Assembly (NCBI GenBank): GCA_004553485.1
Contig: SFLG01000005.1
Coordinates: 1 to 64,000 of the forward strand
From: Bacteroidales bacterium
Lineage (GTDB): Bacteria > Bacteroidota > Bacteroidia > Bacteroidales > Muribaculaceae
Direction of reading: 5' to 3'
Length of the DNA stretch: 64,000 bases
Position numbers and translations under genes: made by a program. Below, in pieces: positions 24,024-33,155 of this stretch (its first letter is position 1; each line of letters starts with the position of its first letter). The notes beneath the pieces were generated by a model that was not told where the DNA came from, made no database searches, and saw only the letters and a list, made by a program, of their open reading frames with translations.

Positions 24024-24647
24024 ATGATAAACTTTGCACGACATACACGCCTTGCGGCGGTGGTACTTGCAGCCGGCCTCCTCTGTGCCGGCTCCCCGAC
24101 GGCGTCGGCCGACGAGAACGAAGGGCTGACCATCGACGAGCAGATTGCCCAGCCCGTAATTTCGGCCAAAGCCACGGCTCCCCTTGTGCGCCACTTCGAG
24201 CGCATGGGCAGCGTCTTTGACAAGCACGGACTGAAAACCGCCTACGAGCGCAAAGGTCAGGTGCTCTGCGTCACCATCCCCGCCTCCAAGCTTTTCGGCC
24301 CCAACGAGACGAAACTTTCCAAAGGCGCCTCGAAATACCTGTCGGCCTTCCGCGACCTGGTAAAGCTGCCGCAGTTCTACCGCGTCCTCGTGGTCGTGCA
24401 CAGCGACAGCACAGGCGACAAGACATACAGCGAAGAGCTGACACAGGACCGCGCATACAGCATCATCGAGTACTTCGAGAACTATCTGCACCGCGACGAC
24501 CTCAACCTCATACCCTACGGCGTGGGCTACGAGGAGCCGCTGATGCCTGACACCTCCATCGGCAGCCGCGCCGCCAACCGCCGCGTCGACTTCTACATCA
24601 TCCCCGAGCCCGACCTCATCGAACAGGCCCGCTCCGGCCACCTCTGA
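24024..24647 (+). CDS. OmpA-like domain periplasmic protein
   Basis: This 207-residue protein has a signal peptide (MINFARHTRLAAVVLAAGLL to about residue 30). The start at 24024 is chosen because the signal peptide begins there. The rest resembles an OmpA C-terminal domain: FGPNETKLSKGASKYLSAF, a YRVLVVVHSDSTGD strand with the peptidoglycan-contact Asp, LTQDRAYSIIEYF, and SRAANRRVDFYI. It probably binds peptidoglycan. There is no lipobox Cys before the mature part, although C25 sits inside the hydrophobic stretch. Confidence 0.78.
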   Translation: MINFARHTRLAAVVLAAGLLCAGSPTASADENEGLTIDEQIAQPVISAKATAPLVRHFERMGSVFDKHGLKTAYERKGQVLCVTIPASKLFGPNETKLSKGASKYLSAFRDLVKLPQFYRVLVVVHSDSTGDKTYSEELTQDRAYSIIEYFENYLHRDDLNLIPYGVGYEEPLMPDTSIGSRAANRRVDFYIIPEPDLIEQARSGHL

Positions 24648-24683
24648 CCCCCGTTACATCAAATTTGCAATCATACCCAAACC

Positions 24684-24720
24684 AAAACAAGCCGGCTCGC
24701 TGGATGAGTCGGCTTGTTTT
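24684..24720. terminator. Bidirectional terminator
   Basis: AAAACAAGCCG pairs with CGGCTTGTTTT across a 15-nt loop, between the convergent OmpA-like gene and ftsE. Confidence 0.75.
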
Positions 24721-24743
24721 GTTACAGGTGGAAGGAAGGATGG

Positions 24744-25412
24744 TCAGGGAAGTTCGGACAGGAGGTGGTCTTCGACCAGGAGGACACGGCCCGGGTAGCG
24801 GTCGATGAGGCTGTGGTTGTGGGTGGCGATGAGCACCGAGGTGCCGCCCGAAGCGACGATGCTGTTGAGCAGGGCGAAGATGCTCTCGCCGGTCTCCGGG
24901 TCGAGGTTTCCTGTGGGCTCATCGGCAAGGATAAGCGACGGGGTGTTGAGCATCGCGCGCGCGATAACCACGCGTTGTTGTTCGCCGCCGGACAGCTCGT
25001 GGGGCATTTTATAGCTTTTGTTGGCCATACCCACCGTGTTGAGCACATCGTGGATGCGCCCGGCACGCTCCTCGCGGCTGCTCATGCCGGTGGCACGAAG
25101 CACAAAGTCGAGGTTGTCCTCCACCGAGCGGTCGGTGAGCAGCTGAAAGTCCTGAAAGACGACACCGATGCGACGCCTCAGCGCGGGCACCTGGCGGCGC
25201 TTGAGGTGCGTGAGGTCGTAGTCGAGCACCTCGGCCTCGCCGGAGGCGATGGGCACATCGGCGTACATCGTCTTCAGCAGCGACGATTTGCCCGAGCCGA
25301 CCTTGCCCACGATATAGACAAGCTCGCCCTCGTTGACCTTGAACGAAACATCTTTCAGCACAAGGTAATCGCGTCTCAGTATCTCGACATTCTTATAGTC
25401 TATCAGTGCCAT
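24744..25412 (-). CDS. ftsE: Cell division ABC transporter ATPase FtsE
   Basis: This 222-residue ATPase has Walker A GKVGSGKSS (about 36-44), the Q-loop in VVFQDFQLL, the signature LSGGEQQRVVIARA (about 139-152), Walker B LILADEPTGN and the H-loop in IATHN. Length and sequence fit FtsE, which pairs with FtsX to couple septal peptidoglycan hydrolysis to division. No ftsX is adjacent; in Bacteroidetes it is often elsewhere. A LolD-type lipoprotein exporter ATPase is the main alternative. Confidence 0.82.
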   Translation of the reverse strand: MALIDYKNVEILRRDYLVLKDVSFKVNEGELVYIVGKVGSGKSSLLKTMYADVPIASGEAEVLDYDLTHLKRRQVPALRRRIGVVFQDFQLLTDRSVEDNLDFVLRATGMSSREERAGRIHDVLNTVGMANKSYKMPHELSGGEQQRVVIARAMLNTPSLILADEPTGNLDPETGESIFALLNSIVASGGTSVLIATHNHSLIDRYPGRVLLVEDHLLSELP

Positions 25413-25443
25413 AATTCACTACTTTATCGGTTTCAATCATGTA

Positions 25444-25467
25444 GTGGGCGCTTTTAAAAGCGCCCAC
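25444..25467. repeat. 24-bp perfect palindrome
   Basis: GTGGGCGCTTTT is followed by its exact reverse complement. It lies between ftsE and nrdJ and would fold as an 8-bp stem with a TTTTAAAA loop, or could be a dimeric protein site. Confidence 0.6.
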
Positions 25468-25473
25468 ATCATT

Positions 25474-25532
25474 ACATCGCGTAAACCTTTACATCGCGTA
25501 TACCTTAACGTTGTGCAGGTCTTTACATCGCG
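25474..25532. repeat. 17-bp tandem repeat
   Basis: Units ACATCGCGTAAACCTTT (25474-25490), ACATCGCGTATACCTTA (25491-25507), ACGTTGTGCAGGTCTTT (25508-25524) and a partial ACATCGCG run head to tail. They lie just past the nrdJ stop codon on its transcribed side. Confidence 0.65.
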
Positions 25533-25575
25533 AAGAACGAGATGTCGGTCTTAATCCACCTGAAGGCTGTTGTCA

Positions 25576-28131
25576 TCAGCCGCACTTGGAGGTGCCGCAC
25601 GAGGTGCAGATCAGGCAGCCTTCCTGGTAGATCAGGGTCTCGCCGCCGCAGTTGGGGCAGCGCTGGCCGCTGGCCTTGGCGCCGTTGGGCATGTACTTCT
25701 TGAGGGCGCGCTCGACACCCATCTTCCAGGTGTTGATTGACTGCGAGTCAAGCTCGAGGCCGTTGACCAGCTTGATGACCTGGTCGATAGGCATACCGTA
25801 GCGCAGAACGCCGCTGATGAGCTTGGCATAGTTCCAGTATTCGGGGTTGAACTTGTCGCTCAGACCGGGAATGACGGTGCGGTAGCCGCGTTTGTTGATG
25901 AACTCGAAGTCGTAGCGCTTGTTGCCGGCGGCATCGACAGTCTTCACAATCTTTCCCTTGGTTACGCTCTTGGGGCAGAAGATGCCGTCCTCGTCATCGG
26001 CAAGACCGGTGAAAATCTCGTAGGGGCGGCCGTCGGCCAGGCCGACGAAGGCAATCCATTTCTCCTTGTTGTTCTGGAAGCGCACAACATCGCACTCAAG
26101 CTCGACAGGGCGTTTGTGGGGATGTTCGACCTGGGCGATGAGGGTTTCAGAGCCGGCATTCTCGCTCTTCTCCTCCTTCTTTTTCTCCATAGCTACGAGC
26201 ACACCCGTGCGCGAGCCGTCGCGGTAGACAGTGCAGCCTTTGCAGCCGCAACGCCATGCCTCGACATACAGGTCGTTGACCAGTGCCTCGGTGACGTTCT
26301 CGGGCAAGTTGATGGTCACCGAGATGGAGTGGTCGACCCACTTCTGGATGGCACCCTGCATACGCACCTTCTCCAGCCAGTCAATGTCGGCGGCAGTGGC
26401 GAGGTGGTACGGGCTTTCGGCGACAAGGTGCTTGAGCTCCTCCTCCGAGTAGTCCTGGCGGATTTCGTAGCCTTTGATGCGCATCCAGTCGATAAATTTG
26501 GGATGGTAAACGACATACTCCTCGAACGAGTCGCCGTTCTCGTCCACCAGGTCTACACGGGCATCCGTGTCGCTGGGGTTTACCTTGCGGCGACGCTTGT
26601 AAACGGGCATAAACACCGGCTCGATGCCACTGGTGGTGCGGGTGAGCAGACTCGTCGTACCGGTGGGTGCGATGGTGAGGCAGGCGATGTTGCGGCGGCC
26701 CTGCTTGCGCATGTCGGCAAGGAGCTGCGGATCGGCCTCGGCGAGGCGTGCGATGTACGGGTTCTTGCTCTCGCGCTCTGCGTCGAACACCTCGAAGGCT
26801 CCGCGTTCGCCGGCCATGTTCACCGACGAGCGGTAAGCAGCCAGGGCGAGTGCCTTGTGTATGCCCACGCTGAAGTTCGTGGCCTCGGGGGTGCCGTAGC
26901 GTAGACCCATGGCAGCCAGCATGTCGCCCTCGGCGGTGGTGCCCAGACCGGTGCGGCGGCCCTTGAGGGTCTTGGTGCGGATTTTCTCCCAAAGGTGCAG
27001 CTCGGGGCCCTTCACCTCCATCGTCTCCGGGTCGTTCTTGATTTTGTCGACGATGATCTGTATCTTCTCCATCTCCAGGTCGATGATGTCGTCCATCAGG
27101 CGCTGGGCGCGGGCGACGTGGCTCTGGAACAACTCCATGTCAAAGGTGGCCTTGTCGGTGAAGGGGTCCTTGACGTAGCTGAACAGGTTGATGGCGATGA
27201 GGCGGCAGCTGTCGTAGGGGCAGAGAGGGATTTCGCCGCATGGGTTGGTGGAGATGGTCTCGAAGCCCAGGTCGGCATAGCAGTCGGGCACACTCTCGCG
27301 GGTGATGGTGTCCCAGAACAACACGCCAGGCTCGGCCGACTTCCAGGCGTTGTGGATAATCTTCTCCCACAGCGCCTTGGCATCGATGTCTTTGCTGACA
27401 AGGGGATTGTCGGAATGCACGGGGAAGGTCTGGCGGTAATCGCGGCCCTCGGTGGCGCAGCGCATGAACTCGTCATCGATGCGTACGCTGACGTTGGCGC
27501 CGGTGACCTTGCCCTGCTCCATCTTGGCGTCGATGAAGTCAGCGCTGTCGGGGTGATTGATCGACACAGTCATCATCAGCGCTCCGCGGCGTCCGTCCTG
27601 TGCCACCTCGCGGGTGGAGTGGCTATAGCGCTCCATAAAAGGCACCAGACCCGTCGATGTCAGGGCAGAGTTTTTCACGGGATAGCCCTTGGGACGCAGA
27701 TGGCTGAGGTCGTGGCCCACGCCGCCGCGGCGCTTCATCAGCTGCACCTGCTCCTCGTCGACGCGCATGATGCCGCCATACGAGTCGGGGTGGCCGTCAA
27801 GGCCGATGACGAAGCAGTTCGACAGCGAGCCTACCTGGTAGTTATTGCCGATGCCGCTCATGGGGCTGCCCTGGGGGACGACATAGCGGAAGTCCTTGAG
27901 CAGGCCGAAAATCTCGTCCTCGCTCATGGGGTTGGGATATTTCTGCTCGATGCGGGCAAACTCGCGGGCCAGACGATGGTGCATGTCGTCGGGGGTGAGT
28001 TCAAAGATATTGCCGAACGAATCTTTGAGGGCATATTTGCTTACCCATACACGTGCGGCGAGCTCGTCGCCGTCAAAGTACTTTAGCGTAGCCTGATAGG
28101 CCTGGTCGTAGGTGTAGGTGTTGTTATCCAC
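25576..28131 (-). CDS. nrdJ: Adenosylcobalamin-dependent (class II) ribonucleotide reductase
   Basis: This 851-residue enzyme reduces ribonucleotides using a radical from coenzyme B12. Key segments are SLSNCFVIG (first redox Cys), STNPCGEIPL (radical Cys with the adjacent Glu), APTGTTSLLTRTTSGIEPVF, and a C-terminal zinc ribbon with CPNCGGE and CTSCGTSKCG. The frame opens with GTG at 28129-28131; no other Met occurs before about residue 50, and homologues begin with the same TYTYDQAYQ-like stretch, so GTG is the likely start. No cobalamin riboswitch is seen upstream. The gene is single, and its 3' flank carries tandem repeats. Confidence 0.93.
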   Translation of the reverse strand: MDNNTYTYDQAYQATLKYFDGDELAARVWVSKYALKDSFGNIFELTPDDMHHRLAREFARIEQKYPNPMSEDEIFGLLKDFRYVVPQGSPMSGIGNNYQVGSLSNCFVIGLDGHPDSYGGIMRVDEEQVQLMKRRGGVGHDLSHLRPKGYPVKNSALTSTGLVPFMERYSHSTREVAQDGRRGALMMTVSINHPDSADFIDAKMEQGKVTGANVSVRIDDEFMRCATEGRDYRQTFPVHSDNPLVSKDIDAKALWEKIIHNAWKSAEPGVLFWDTITRESVPDCYADLGFETISTNPCGEIPLCPYDSCRLIAINLFSYVKDPFTDKATFDMELFQSHVARAQRLMDDIIDLEMEKIQIIVDKIKNDPETMEVKGPELHLWEKIRTKTLKGRRTGLGTTAEGDMLAAMGLRYGTPEATNFSVGIHKALALAAYRSSVNMAGERGAFEVFDAERESKNPYIARLAEADPQLLADMRKQGRRNIACLTIAPTGTTSLLTRTTSGIEPVFMPVYKRRRKVNPSDTDARVDLVDENGDSFEEYVVYHPKFIDWMRIKGYEIRQDYSEEELKHLVAESPYHLATAADIDWLEKVRMQGAIQKWVDHSISVTINLPENVTEALVNDLYVEAWRCGCKGCTVYRDGSRTGVLVAMEKKKEEKSENAGSETLIAQVEHPHKRPVELECDVVRFQNNKEKWIAFVGLADGRPYEIFTGLADDEDGIFCPKSVTKGKIVKTVDAAGNKRYDFEFINKRGYRTVIPGLSDKFNPEYWNYAKLISGVLRYGMPIDQVIKLVNGLELDSQSINTWKMGVERALKKYMPNGAKASGQRCPNCGGETLIYQEGCLICTSCGTSKCG

Positions 28132-28355
28132 AGGAATTGCGTTTAAGAATGGGTTGACAGCCGGCAGAGGCGCCTTATAATATATGTGTGCGGGTGCGTG
28201 CCGTCGTCGAAATGTGATACAAAAGTGATATTTTTACCGGTTTAAGGATTTGTTTTCAAAGTTAATGGAAATTTCTTTCATGGCAAAAGCCTGAGCTCCG
28301 AAACAGGCACAATTTTCCGGATAGAACTTTCCGGATAGAATTTTCCGGGTGCACT

Positions 28356-29225
28356 TTAGATGTCATCGGACACCTTGCGGGCGGCTTTGCTGTCGATGTC
28401 GCCCAGGCTCTCGGGATGCTGAGGCGACCCGATGTCGCGGCGGGCGGCGCCGACGGCGGTGCGGCCGTTGCGCAGGATGTACTCGCGCACCTCCTCGAAC
28501 AGGTCGGTGGCAAAGACAAAGTCGTTGAGGGCGCGGTTGGTCGAGGCAAAGATTTTCTCCTTGTCGCCCACCCACTCGCGGTAGCCTTTGTTGATGAACA
28601 CAATGTTCTCGCCGATTCCGAGCACCGAGTTCATGTCGTGGGTGTTGATGACGGTGGTGATGCCGTACTCGTGCGTGATGTCGCTTAGCAGCTCGTCAAT
28701 CAGAATGGACGTCTTGGGGTCGAGGCCCGAGTTGGGCTCGTCGCAGAACAGGTATTTCGGGTTGAGGGCGATGGCGCGGGCGATGGCGGCGCGTTTCTGC
28801 ATACCGCCCGACAGCTCGGCGGGATATTTGTTTTCGGCGCCCGAGAGGTTGACACGCTCGATACAGAACATCGCGCGGTCGTGCATCTCGGCCTTTGACA
28901 TGTTGCTGAACATCACCATCGGGAACATCACGTTGCCCAGCACGGTCTCCGAGTCGAAGAGCGCCGAGCCCTGGAAGAGCATGCCAATCTCGCGGTGCAG
29001 GGCCTTTACCTCGTCGCCTGACATCTGCAGCAGGTCGCGGCCGTCAAAGAGGATGTGGCCCGACTCGGGGCGCAGCAGGCCCACAAGACTCTTCATAAGC
29101 ACGGTCTTGCCCGATCCAGACTGACCGATGATGAGGTTGGTTTTGCCGGTATAGAATGTCGCCGACACATCGTGCAGGACGGTGCGGCCGTCAAACGACT
29201 TTGTTATATCTTTTACTTCTATCAT
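28356..29225 (-). CDS. mlaF: Mla-type lipid transport ATPase
   Basis: This 289-residue ATPase has Walker A GQSGSGKT (about 34-41), the signature LSGGMQKRAAIARAIA, Walker B YLFCDEPNSGLDP and the H-loop INTHDMNS. GGMQKR and PNSGLDP are diagnostic for the MlaF/Ttg2A group. It powers phospholipid transfer with MlaE and MlaD. About 45 C-terminal residues extend past the ATPase core with a charged tail (VREYILRNG to the end). It is the last gene of an amidase-mlaD-mlaE-mlaF operon on the minus strand, 12 nt after mlaE. Confidence 0.9.
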   Translation of the reverse strand: MIEVKDITKSFDGRTVLHDVSATFYTGKTNLIIGQSGSGKTVLMKSLVGLLRPESGHILFDGRDLLQMSGDEVKALHREIGMLFQGSALFDSETVLGNVMFPMVMFSNMSKAEMHDRAMFCIERVNLSGAENKYPAELSGGMQKRAAIARAIALNPKYLFCDEPNSGLDPKTSILIDELLSDITHEYGITTVINTHDMNSVLGIGENIVFINKGYREWVGDKEKIFASTNRALNDFVFATDLFEEVREYILRNGRTAVGAARRDIGSPQHPESLGDIDSKAARKVSDDI

Positions 29226-29237
29226 TTTCTTTCGGGA

Positions 29238-29987
29238 TTACTGAAGCAGCAGCTTGGTGAGGATGACGTCGAAGAGCAGAATAAGGATCGACGACGACAC
29301 CACGGCATTGGTCGAGGCCTTGCCCACCTCGAGCGCGCCGCCCTTGACGTAGTAGCCCCAGTAGGCGGCCACCGACGAGATTATGTAGGCGAAGAACAGA
29401 CTCTTGATGAGGCCGTACCATACATACCACTCCTGGAAGAGGGCCTGCAGGCCGTAAACATAGCGCGAGACGGGGATGATGTCGGTGAAGGCGGCGACAA
29501 ACCAGCCGCCGACCATGGCGGTCGCTATCGACAGTATCACCAGCACGGGCATGAAGAAGATGAAGGCGGCGATTTTGGGCAGGACCAGGTAGCAGGCCGA
29601 GTTGACGCCCATGATCTCGAGGGCGTCGATTTGCTCGGTTACGCGCATGGTGCCTATCTCCGAGGCGATGTTCGAGCCCACCTTGCCCGCCAGTATCAGG
29701 CACAGGATTGAGTTGGAGAACTCGAGTAGCACGATGTCGCGTGTGGCAAGGCCCACCGAGTATGCCGGGATGAGCGGCGAGGTAATGTTGAGCTGCATCT
29801 GTATGGTGATTACCGCGCCGATGAAGATGGAGATGACAATTACCAGCGGGATGGAGTCGATGCCCAGCTTGGTCACCTCGTCGACAAAGCGCTTTGCGTA
29901 CACCCTCAGGCGCTCGGGACGCGAAAACACGCGCCACACAAACTGCCAGTAGCGACCGAAGCTCTCTATTGATTTTTCTATTATCAT
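29238..29987 (-). CDS. mlaE: Mla-type ABC transporter permease
   Basis: This 249-residue protein has five to six membrane segments and matches the MlaE family (DUF140): IDSIPLVIVISIFIGAVITI, the conserved Glu-containing ASEIGTMRVTEQIDALEIMG, and FFAYIISSVAAYWGYYVKGG. It forms the inner-membrane core of the lipid transporter and docks MlaF and MlaD. It sits 16 nt after mlaD and 12 nt before mlaF. All family motifs are present. Confidence 0.92.
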   Translation of the reverse strand: MIIEKSIESFGRYWQFVWRVFSRPERLRVYAKRFVDEVTKLGIDSIPLVIVISIFIGAVITIQMQLNITSPLIPAYSVGLATRDIVLLEFSNSILCLILAGKVGSNIASEIGTMRVTEQIDALEIMGVNSACYLVLPKIAAFIFFMPVLVILSIATAMVGGWFVAAFTDIIPVSRYVYGLQALFQEWYVWYGLIKSLFFAYIISSVAAYWGYYVKGGALEVGKASTNAVVSSSILILLFDVILTKLLLQ

Positions 29988-30003
29988 ATTGCGTGACGGG
30001 CTA

Positions 30004-30903
30004 TTAGAGCAGTTTTATGCTGATGTAGCGCTTGGGGTTCTTTTGGATATCCTTCAGCAGGGCGTCCATCGAGGCGGCCGTGTTGTTGAGGTTGTTGTAC
30101 AGCTGCGGGTCGTTGAGCAGCTTGCCCAGCGTGGAGTTGGGGCTGCTGAGCTCGCGGGTCAGGCTGTTGATGTTGTCGATGGTAAGCTGAAGCTGACGGC
30201 TGAGCGAGTCGAGGGGCACCTGGTTGAGGTTCTGAGCGAATTTGTTAAGCTCGGCCGACGTCTGGTTGAAGTTGCCGGTAATGGCCTTGACGTCGCCCAT
30301 GACGGCGGGGGCACCGGCCATTGTACGGTTGAGCATCTGGGTGGTGACGACAAGGTTCGACGAGATGGTGTCGAGGCGCTTCACCGTGGCGGCGAGGGCG
30401 GGGTCGGCCATCAGCGTGTTGGTGGTAGTGAGCAGGGTGTCCACCTTTGCCACGAGGCCGAGTACCGCCGGAATGATGTCGGTGGTGGCGCTGTCCATCA
30501 GGCCTTTTGCCACTGTCGTGGGCAGCTCGCTGCCGACTTTGCAGTAGCTTTTGTCCTTGCCGAGCTCGATGGCGATGGACGAGGTGCCCAACATATCGGT
30601 GGTGAAGATTGCCGACGAGCCTTCGGGCAGCTTCAGGCGAGAGTCAAGGGCCATCTCGACGCGCACATGGCCGGGATTGTCGTACAGGTACTCTATCGAC
30701 CGCACTTGTCCAACCTTGTAACCGTTTACCGTCACGGGAGCCGAGACGGACAGGCCGTTGACGTTCTCGTAGGTGGCATAATAGTAGTTGGAGGGCTGGA
30801 AGATGCTTGCGCCCTTGAGAAATTCAATGCCGAAATAAAGGATTGTCAGTGCCACAAGGATGCAGGCACCAATCGCGAATTCTTTTTTGAAAAGTTTCTT
30901 CAT
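30004..30903 (-). CDS. mlaD: MCE-family substrate-binding protein
   Basis: This 299-residue protein has one N-terminal membrane helix (about 8-28), an MCE domain at about 38-115 (YATYENVNGLSVSAPVTVNG, then GQVRSIEY and VRVEMAL), and a long helical C-terminal part with heptad-like character (about 130-290). MCE proteins form hexameric rings that carry lipids across the periplasm. It follows the amidase gene by about 50 nt and precedes mlaE by 16 nt. Confidence 0.9.
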   Translation of the reverse strand: MKKLFKKEFAIGACILVALTILYFGIEFLKGASIFQPSNYYYATYENVNGLSVSAPVTVNGYKVGQVRSIEYLYDNPGHVRVEMALDSRLKLPEGSSAIFTTDMLGTSSIAIELGKDKSYCKVGSELPTTVAKGLMDSATTDIIPAVLGLVAKVDTLLTTTNTLMADPALAATVKRLDTISSNLVVTTQMLNRTMAGAPAVMGDVKAITGNFNQTSAELNKFAQNLNQVPLDSLSRQLQLTIDNINSLTRELSSPNSTLGKLLNDPQLYNNLNNTAASMDALLKDIQKNPKRYISIKLL

Positions 30904-30951
30904 GTTCTATGTCGTAGTTTTCATTTATACATTATAAATATGTGCGCCGGC

Positions 30952-31851
30952 CTATCTGTGTGTCGCCGTCGCCTTGCCGGCGTTGCCTTCGCGGTACTGG
31001 GTGAAGGCGCGGAAGAGCGCCTCGGCGCATTGCTCGCGTCCGTCGTCGCTGTTGAGGAACGACTCGGCCTTGGGGTTGCAGATGAAGTCAAGCTCGACCA
31101 GCACCGCCGGCATCGACGTTGCCCACAGCACCCAGAACCCGGCCTGGCGCACGCCCTTGTCGGCGCGTCCGGCATGGTTGACAAGCTGCTCCTGGGCCAG
31201 GGCGGCGAAGTCGAGGCTGCGGTGCAGGTGCAGGTTGCTCGACAGCTCGAAGATGATGTACGACTCGGTGCTGTTGGGGTCGAAGCCGCGGTAGACGCTC
31301 GAGTAGTCGTCCTCAAGCTCCATCACGGCGTTCTCGCGCATGGCCACGCCCATGTTCTTCTCGGCCTTGTCGGCGCCGAGGGCATAGACGCTGGTGCCGT
31401 TGACGGCGCTGCGGCCCTTGCTCTTGTAAGGGACCGAGTTGACGTGGATGCTGATGAACAGGTCGCCGTTCTCGCGGTTGGCGATGTTGGCGCGCTGCTG
31501 CAGGGTGAGGAAGTAGTCGCCGTCGCGGGTGAGGACGACGCGGGTGTCCTTGCTGCCATCCTCGATTTTGCGGGCCAGACGGCGCGCCACGTCAAGATTG
31601 ATGCTCTTCTCGTTGGCGTGTTTGCCCACGCACCCGAAGTCGCGGCCGCCGTGCCCGGCGTCGATGACGACGGTGAAGGCTGCCTTTTCTTTCTTTGTCT
31701 TGGACAGCGACTTGGTTGTCTTAGACGTCTTTGTCGTCTTTGCTTTCCTGGGCGTCTCTGAGGCATACACCGCAAGCCCGCCCATCACAACAATGGCCAG
31801 GACCGCTGCAAACAGGGGCAGCAAGCGGTTGAAACAAGACTTGACTTGCAT
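30952..31851 (-). CDS. N-acetylmuramoyl-L-alanine amidase (Amidase_3)
   Basis: This 299-residue secreted enzyme has an N-terminal signal or anchor (about 8-30) and a Lys/Thr-rich linker. The catalytic domain at about 55-285 has zinc ligands in VIDAGHGGRD (His), KHANEKSINL (Glu) and LFISIHVNS (His), and the catalytic Glu in AVLVELDFICNP. It cleaves the bond between MurNAc and L-Ala in peptidoglycan during cell separation. It heads the operon with the MCE lipid transporter. A minus-strand TATTTTTG (31869-31876) 17 nt upstream is a possible promoter. Confidence 0.92.
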   Translation of the reverse strand: MQVKSCFNRLLPLFAAVLAIVVMGGLAVYASETPRKAKTTKTSKTTKSLSKTKKEKAAFTVVIDAGHGGRDFGCVGKHANEKSINLDVARRLARKIEDGSKDTRVVLTRDGDYFLTLQQRANIANRENGDLFISIHVNSVPYKSKGRSAVNGTSVYALGADKAEKNMGVAMRENAVMELEDDYSSVYRGFDPNSTESYIIFELSSNLHLHRSLDFAALAQEQLVNHAGRADKGVRQAGFWVLWATSMPAVLVELDFICNPKAESFLNSDDGREQCAEALFRAFTQYREGNAGKATATHR

Positions 31852-31973
31852 AATTGACGTTATTGATGCAAAAATACAAAATATTTATGGGGTGCAGGGC
31901 GGCATCATATACTTTTTTTTGCCCTTTATGGATTTTTATACCATAAATCTGCACTTTTGTGCTATGCTGTTGC

Positions 31974-31981
31974 TATCTTTG
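31974..31981 (+). promoter_or_regulatory. -7 element of gldB
   Basis: TATCTTTG lies 55 nt before the ATG at 32037. A TTTG at 31956-31959 is somewhat close (14-bp spacer). Confidence 0.5.
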
Positions 31982-32036
31982 CATAAACAAACAATCACTG
32001 CCCGTAATGTGTTCCGACGGGTAGCCCTATCTTATT

Positions 32037-33137
32037 ATGAAAAAATTTTTTCACCGTATATTTTTTATCCTGCCCGTTGTCGCTATGGCAGCGGCCGCAA
32101 TGTCGTGCTCGGGCGACAAAGAGAAAGAAGATTACCGCGAGCAGAAGATCGTACGCCTCGACCGCCTGACCTACGAATACCCGAAGATGGACGCCGCGCG
32201 CCGCAGCAGTGTCCGCGACAGTTTCGGCACCGAGCTTACGGCCCTTGTCAGGGTCATGGGCCTGGGCGACCGGACATCGGACGAGGCCATCCTCGCCTGG
32301 GCAGATACGCAGCCCGTCAAGATTTTCAGTCCGCTGGTAGACAAGGAGTTTCCCAATCTCGACGAGCTTGAGAAGGCTCTTGGCAAGATCATCGGCAACG
32401 CCGAGGAGAGCGGTCTGAAAATTCCGCATTACTCCTACGCCACCGTGGTATGGGGCAAGCCCAAATCCATCATCTTTGCCGACTCCGTGGCCCTTATCGC
32501 GCTCAACCACTACCTCGGCCCGGAAAATCCCGCCTACGCCAACTGGCCCGAATACATACGCAACCAGAAGCGGCGCGAGCTGCTCCCCTACGACATCACC
32601 GAGGCCATCGTGGCCACCAACTACCCCTATCAGCCCGCCGACGCACGCCCTGCCGCAGCCAAGCCGGCAGTGGTGACCGACCCCGAGGACCAGTCGACGG
32701 CCGACGACATCCCCGACTTTGAGCCGGTGTCAGACGGCACGTTGCTCAACCGCCTGCTGTACGAGGGAGCGCTGGCATACGCCAAGACACAGCTTGTGCC
32801 CGATGCCGACGTGACGCTGGCACTGGGCTTTACGCCCGACCAGATGCGCGATATCGTCGCCAACGAGGAATATACCTGGAACAAGATTGTATCCAGAAAG
32901 ATGCTCTATTCCACCGACCCGGAGCTGCACGGACGCCTGTTCAACCTGCTGCCCAACTCGGCCCCCATCAGCCCGCAGGCCCCGGGACGCGCCCTGCGCT
33001 ACATCGGCCTGCAGATAGTACGGTCGTACGTCAACGGCCACAAGGACGTCAAGCTCGAATACCTCCTCTCCCCGGCTTTCTACAACAACGCCAACACCCT
33101 CCGCGACGCCGCATACACCCCCGCCAAACCGCAGTAA
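32037..33137 (+). CDS. gldB: GldB-like lipoprotein
   Basis: This 366-residue protein has a lipoprotein signal ending AAMSC (lipid on Cys24). The body matches the GldB family: KIVRLDRLTYEY near the start, SVALIALNHYLGPENPAY with the conserved Tyr-x-Gly-Pro-Glu-Asn, EYIRNQKRRELLPYDITEAI, and GFTPDQMRDIVANEEYTWN near the end. A Pro/Ala/Asp-rich insert (about 200-230) separates the two parts. GldB is required for gliding in flavobacteria and co-occurs with the type IX secretion machinery; in this non-gliding order its job is unclear. Confidence 0.82.
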   Translation: MKKFFHRIFFILPVVAMAAAAMSCSGDKEKEDYREQKIVRLDRLTYEYPKMDAARRSSVRDSFGTELTALVRVMGLGDRTSDEAILAWADTQPVKIFSPLVDKEFPNLDELEKALGKIIGNAEESGLKIPHYSYATVVWGKPKSIIFADSVALIALNHYLGPENPAYANWPEYIRNQKRRELLPYDITEAIVATNYPYQPADARPAAAKPAVVTDPEDQSTADDIPDFEPVSDGTLLNRLLYEGALAYAKTQLVPDADVTLALGFTPDQMRDIVANEEYTWNKIVSRKMLYSTDPELHGRLFNLLPNSAPISPQAPGRALRYIGLQIVRSYVNGHKDVKLEYLLSPAFYNNANTLRDAAYTPAKPQ

Positions 33138-33155
33138 CAGCCGATCTTCCACCCG

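Noticed and set aside
28132..28260. Cobalamin riboswitch upstream of the B12-dependent reductase
   Set aside because: The conserved B12-box sequence and the needed stems are not visible on the minus strand.
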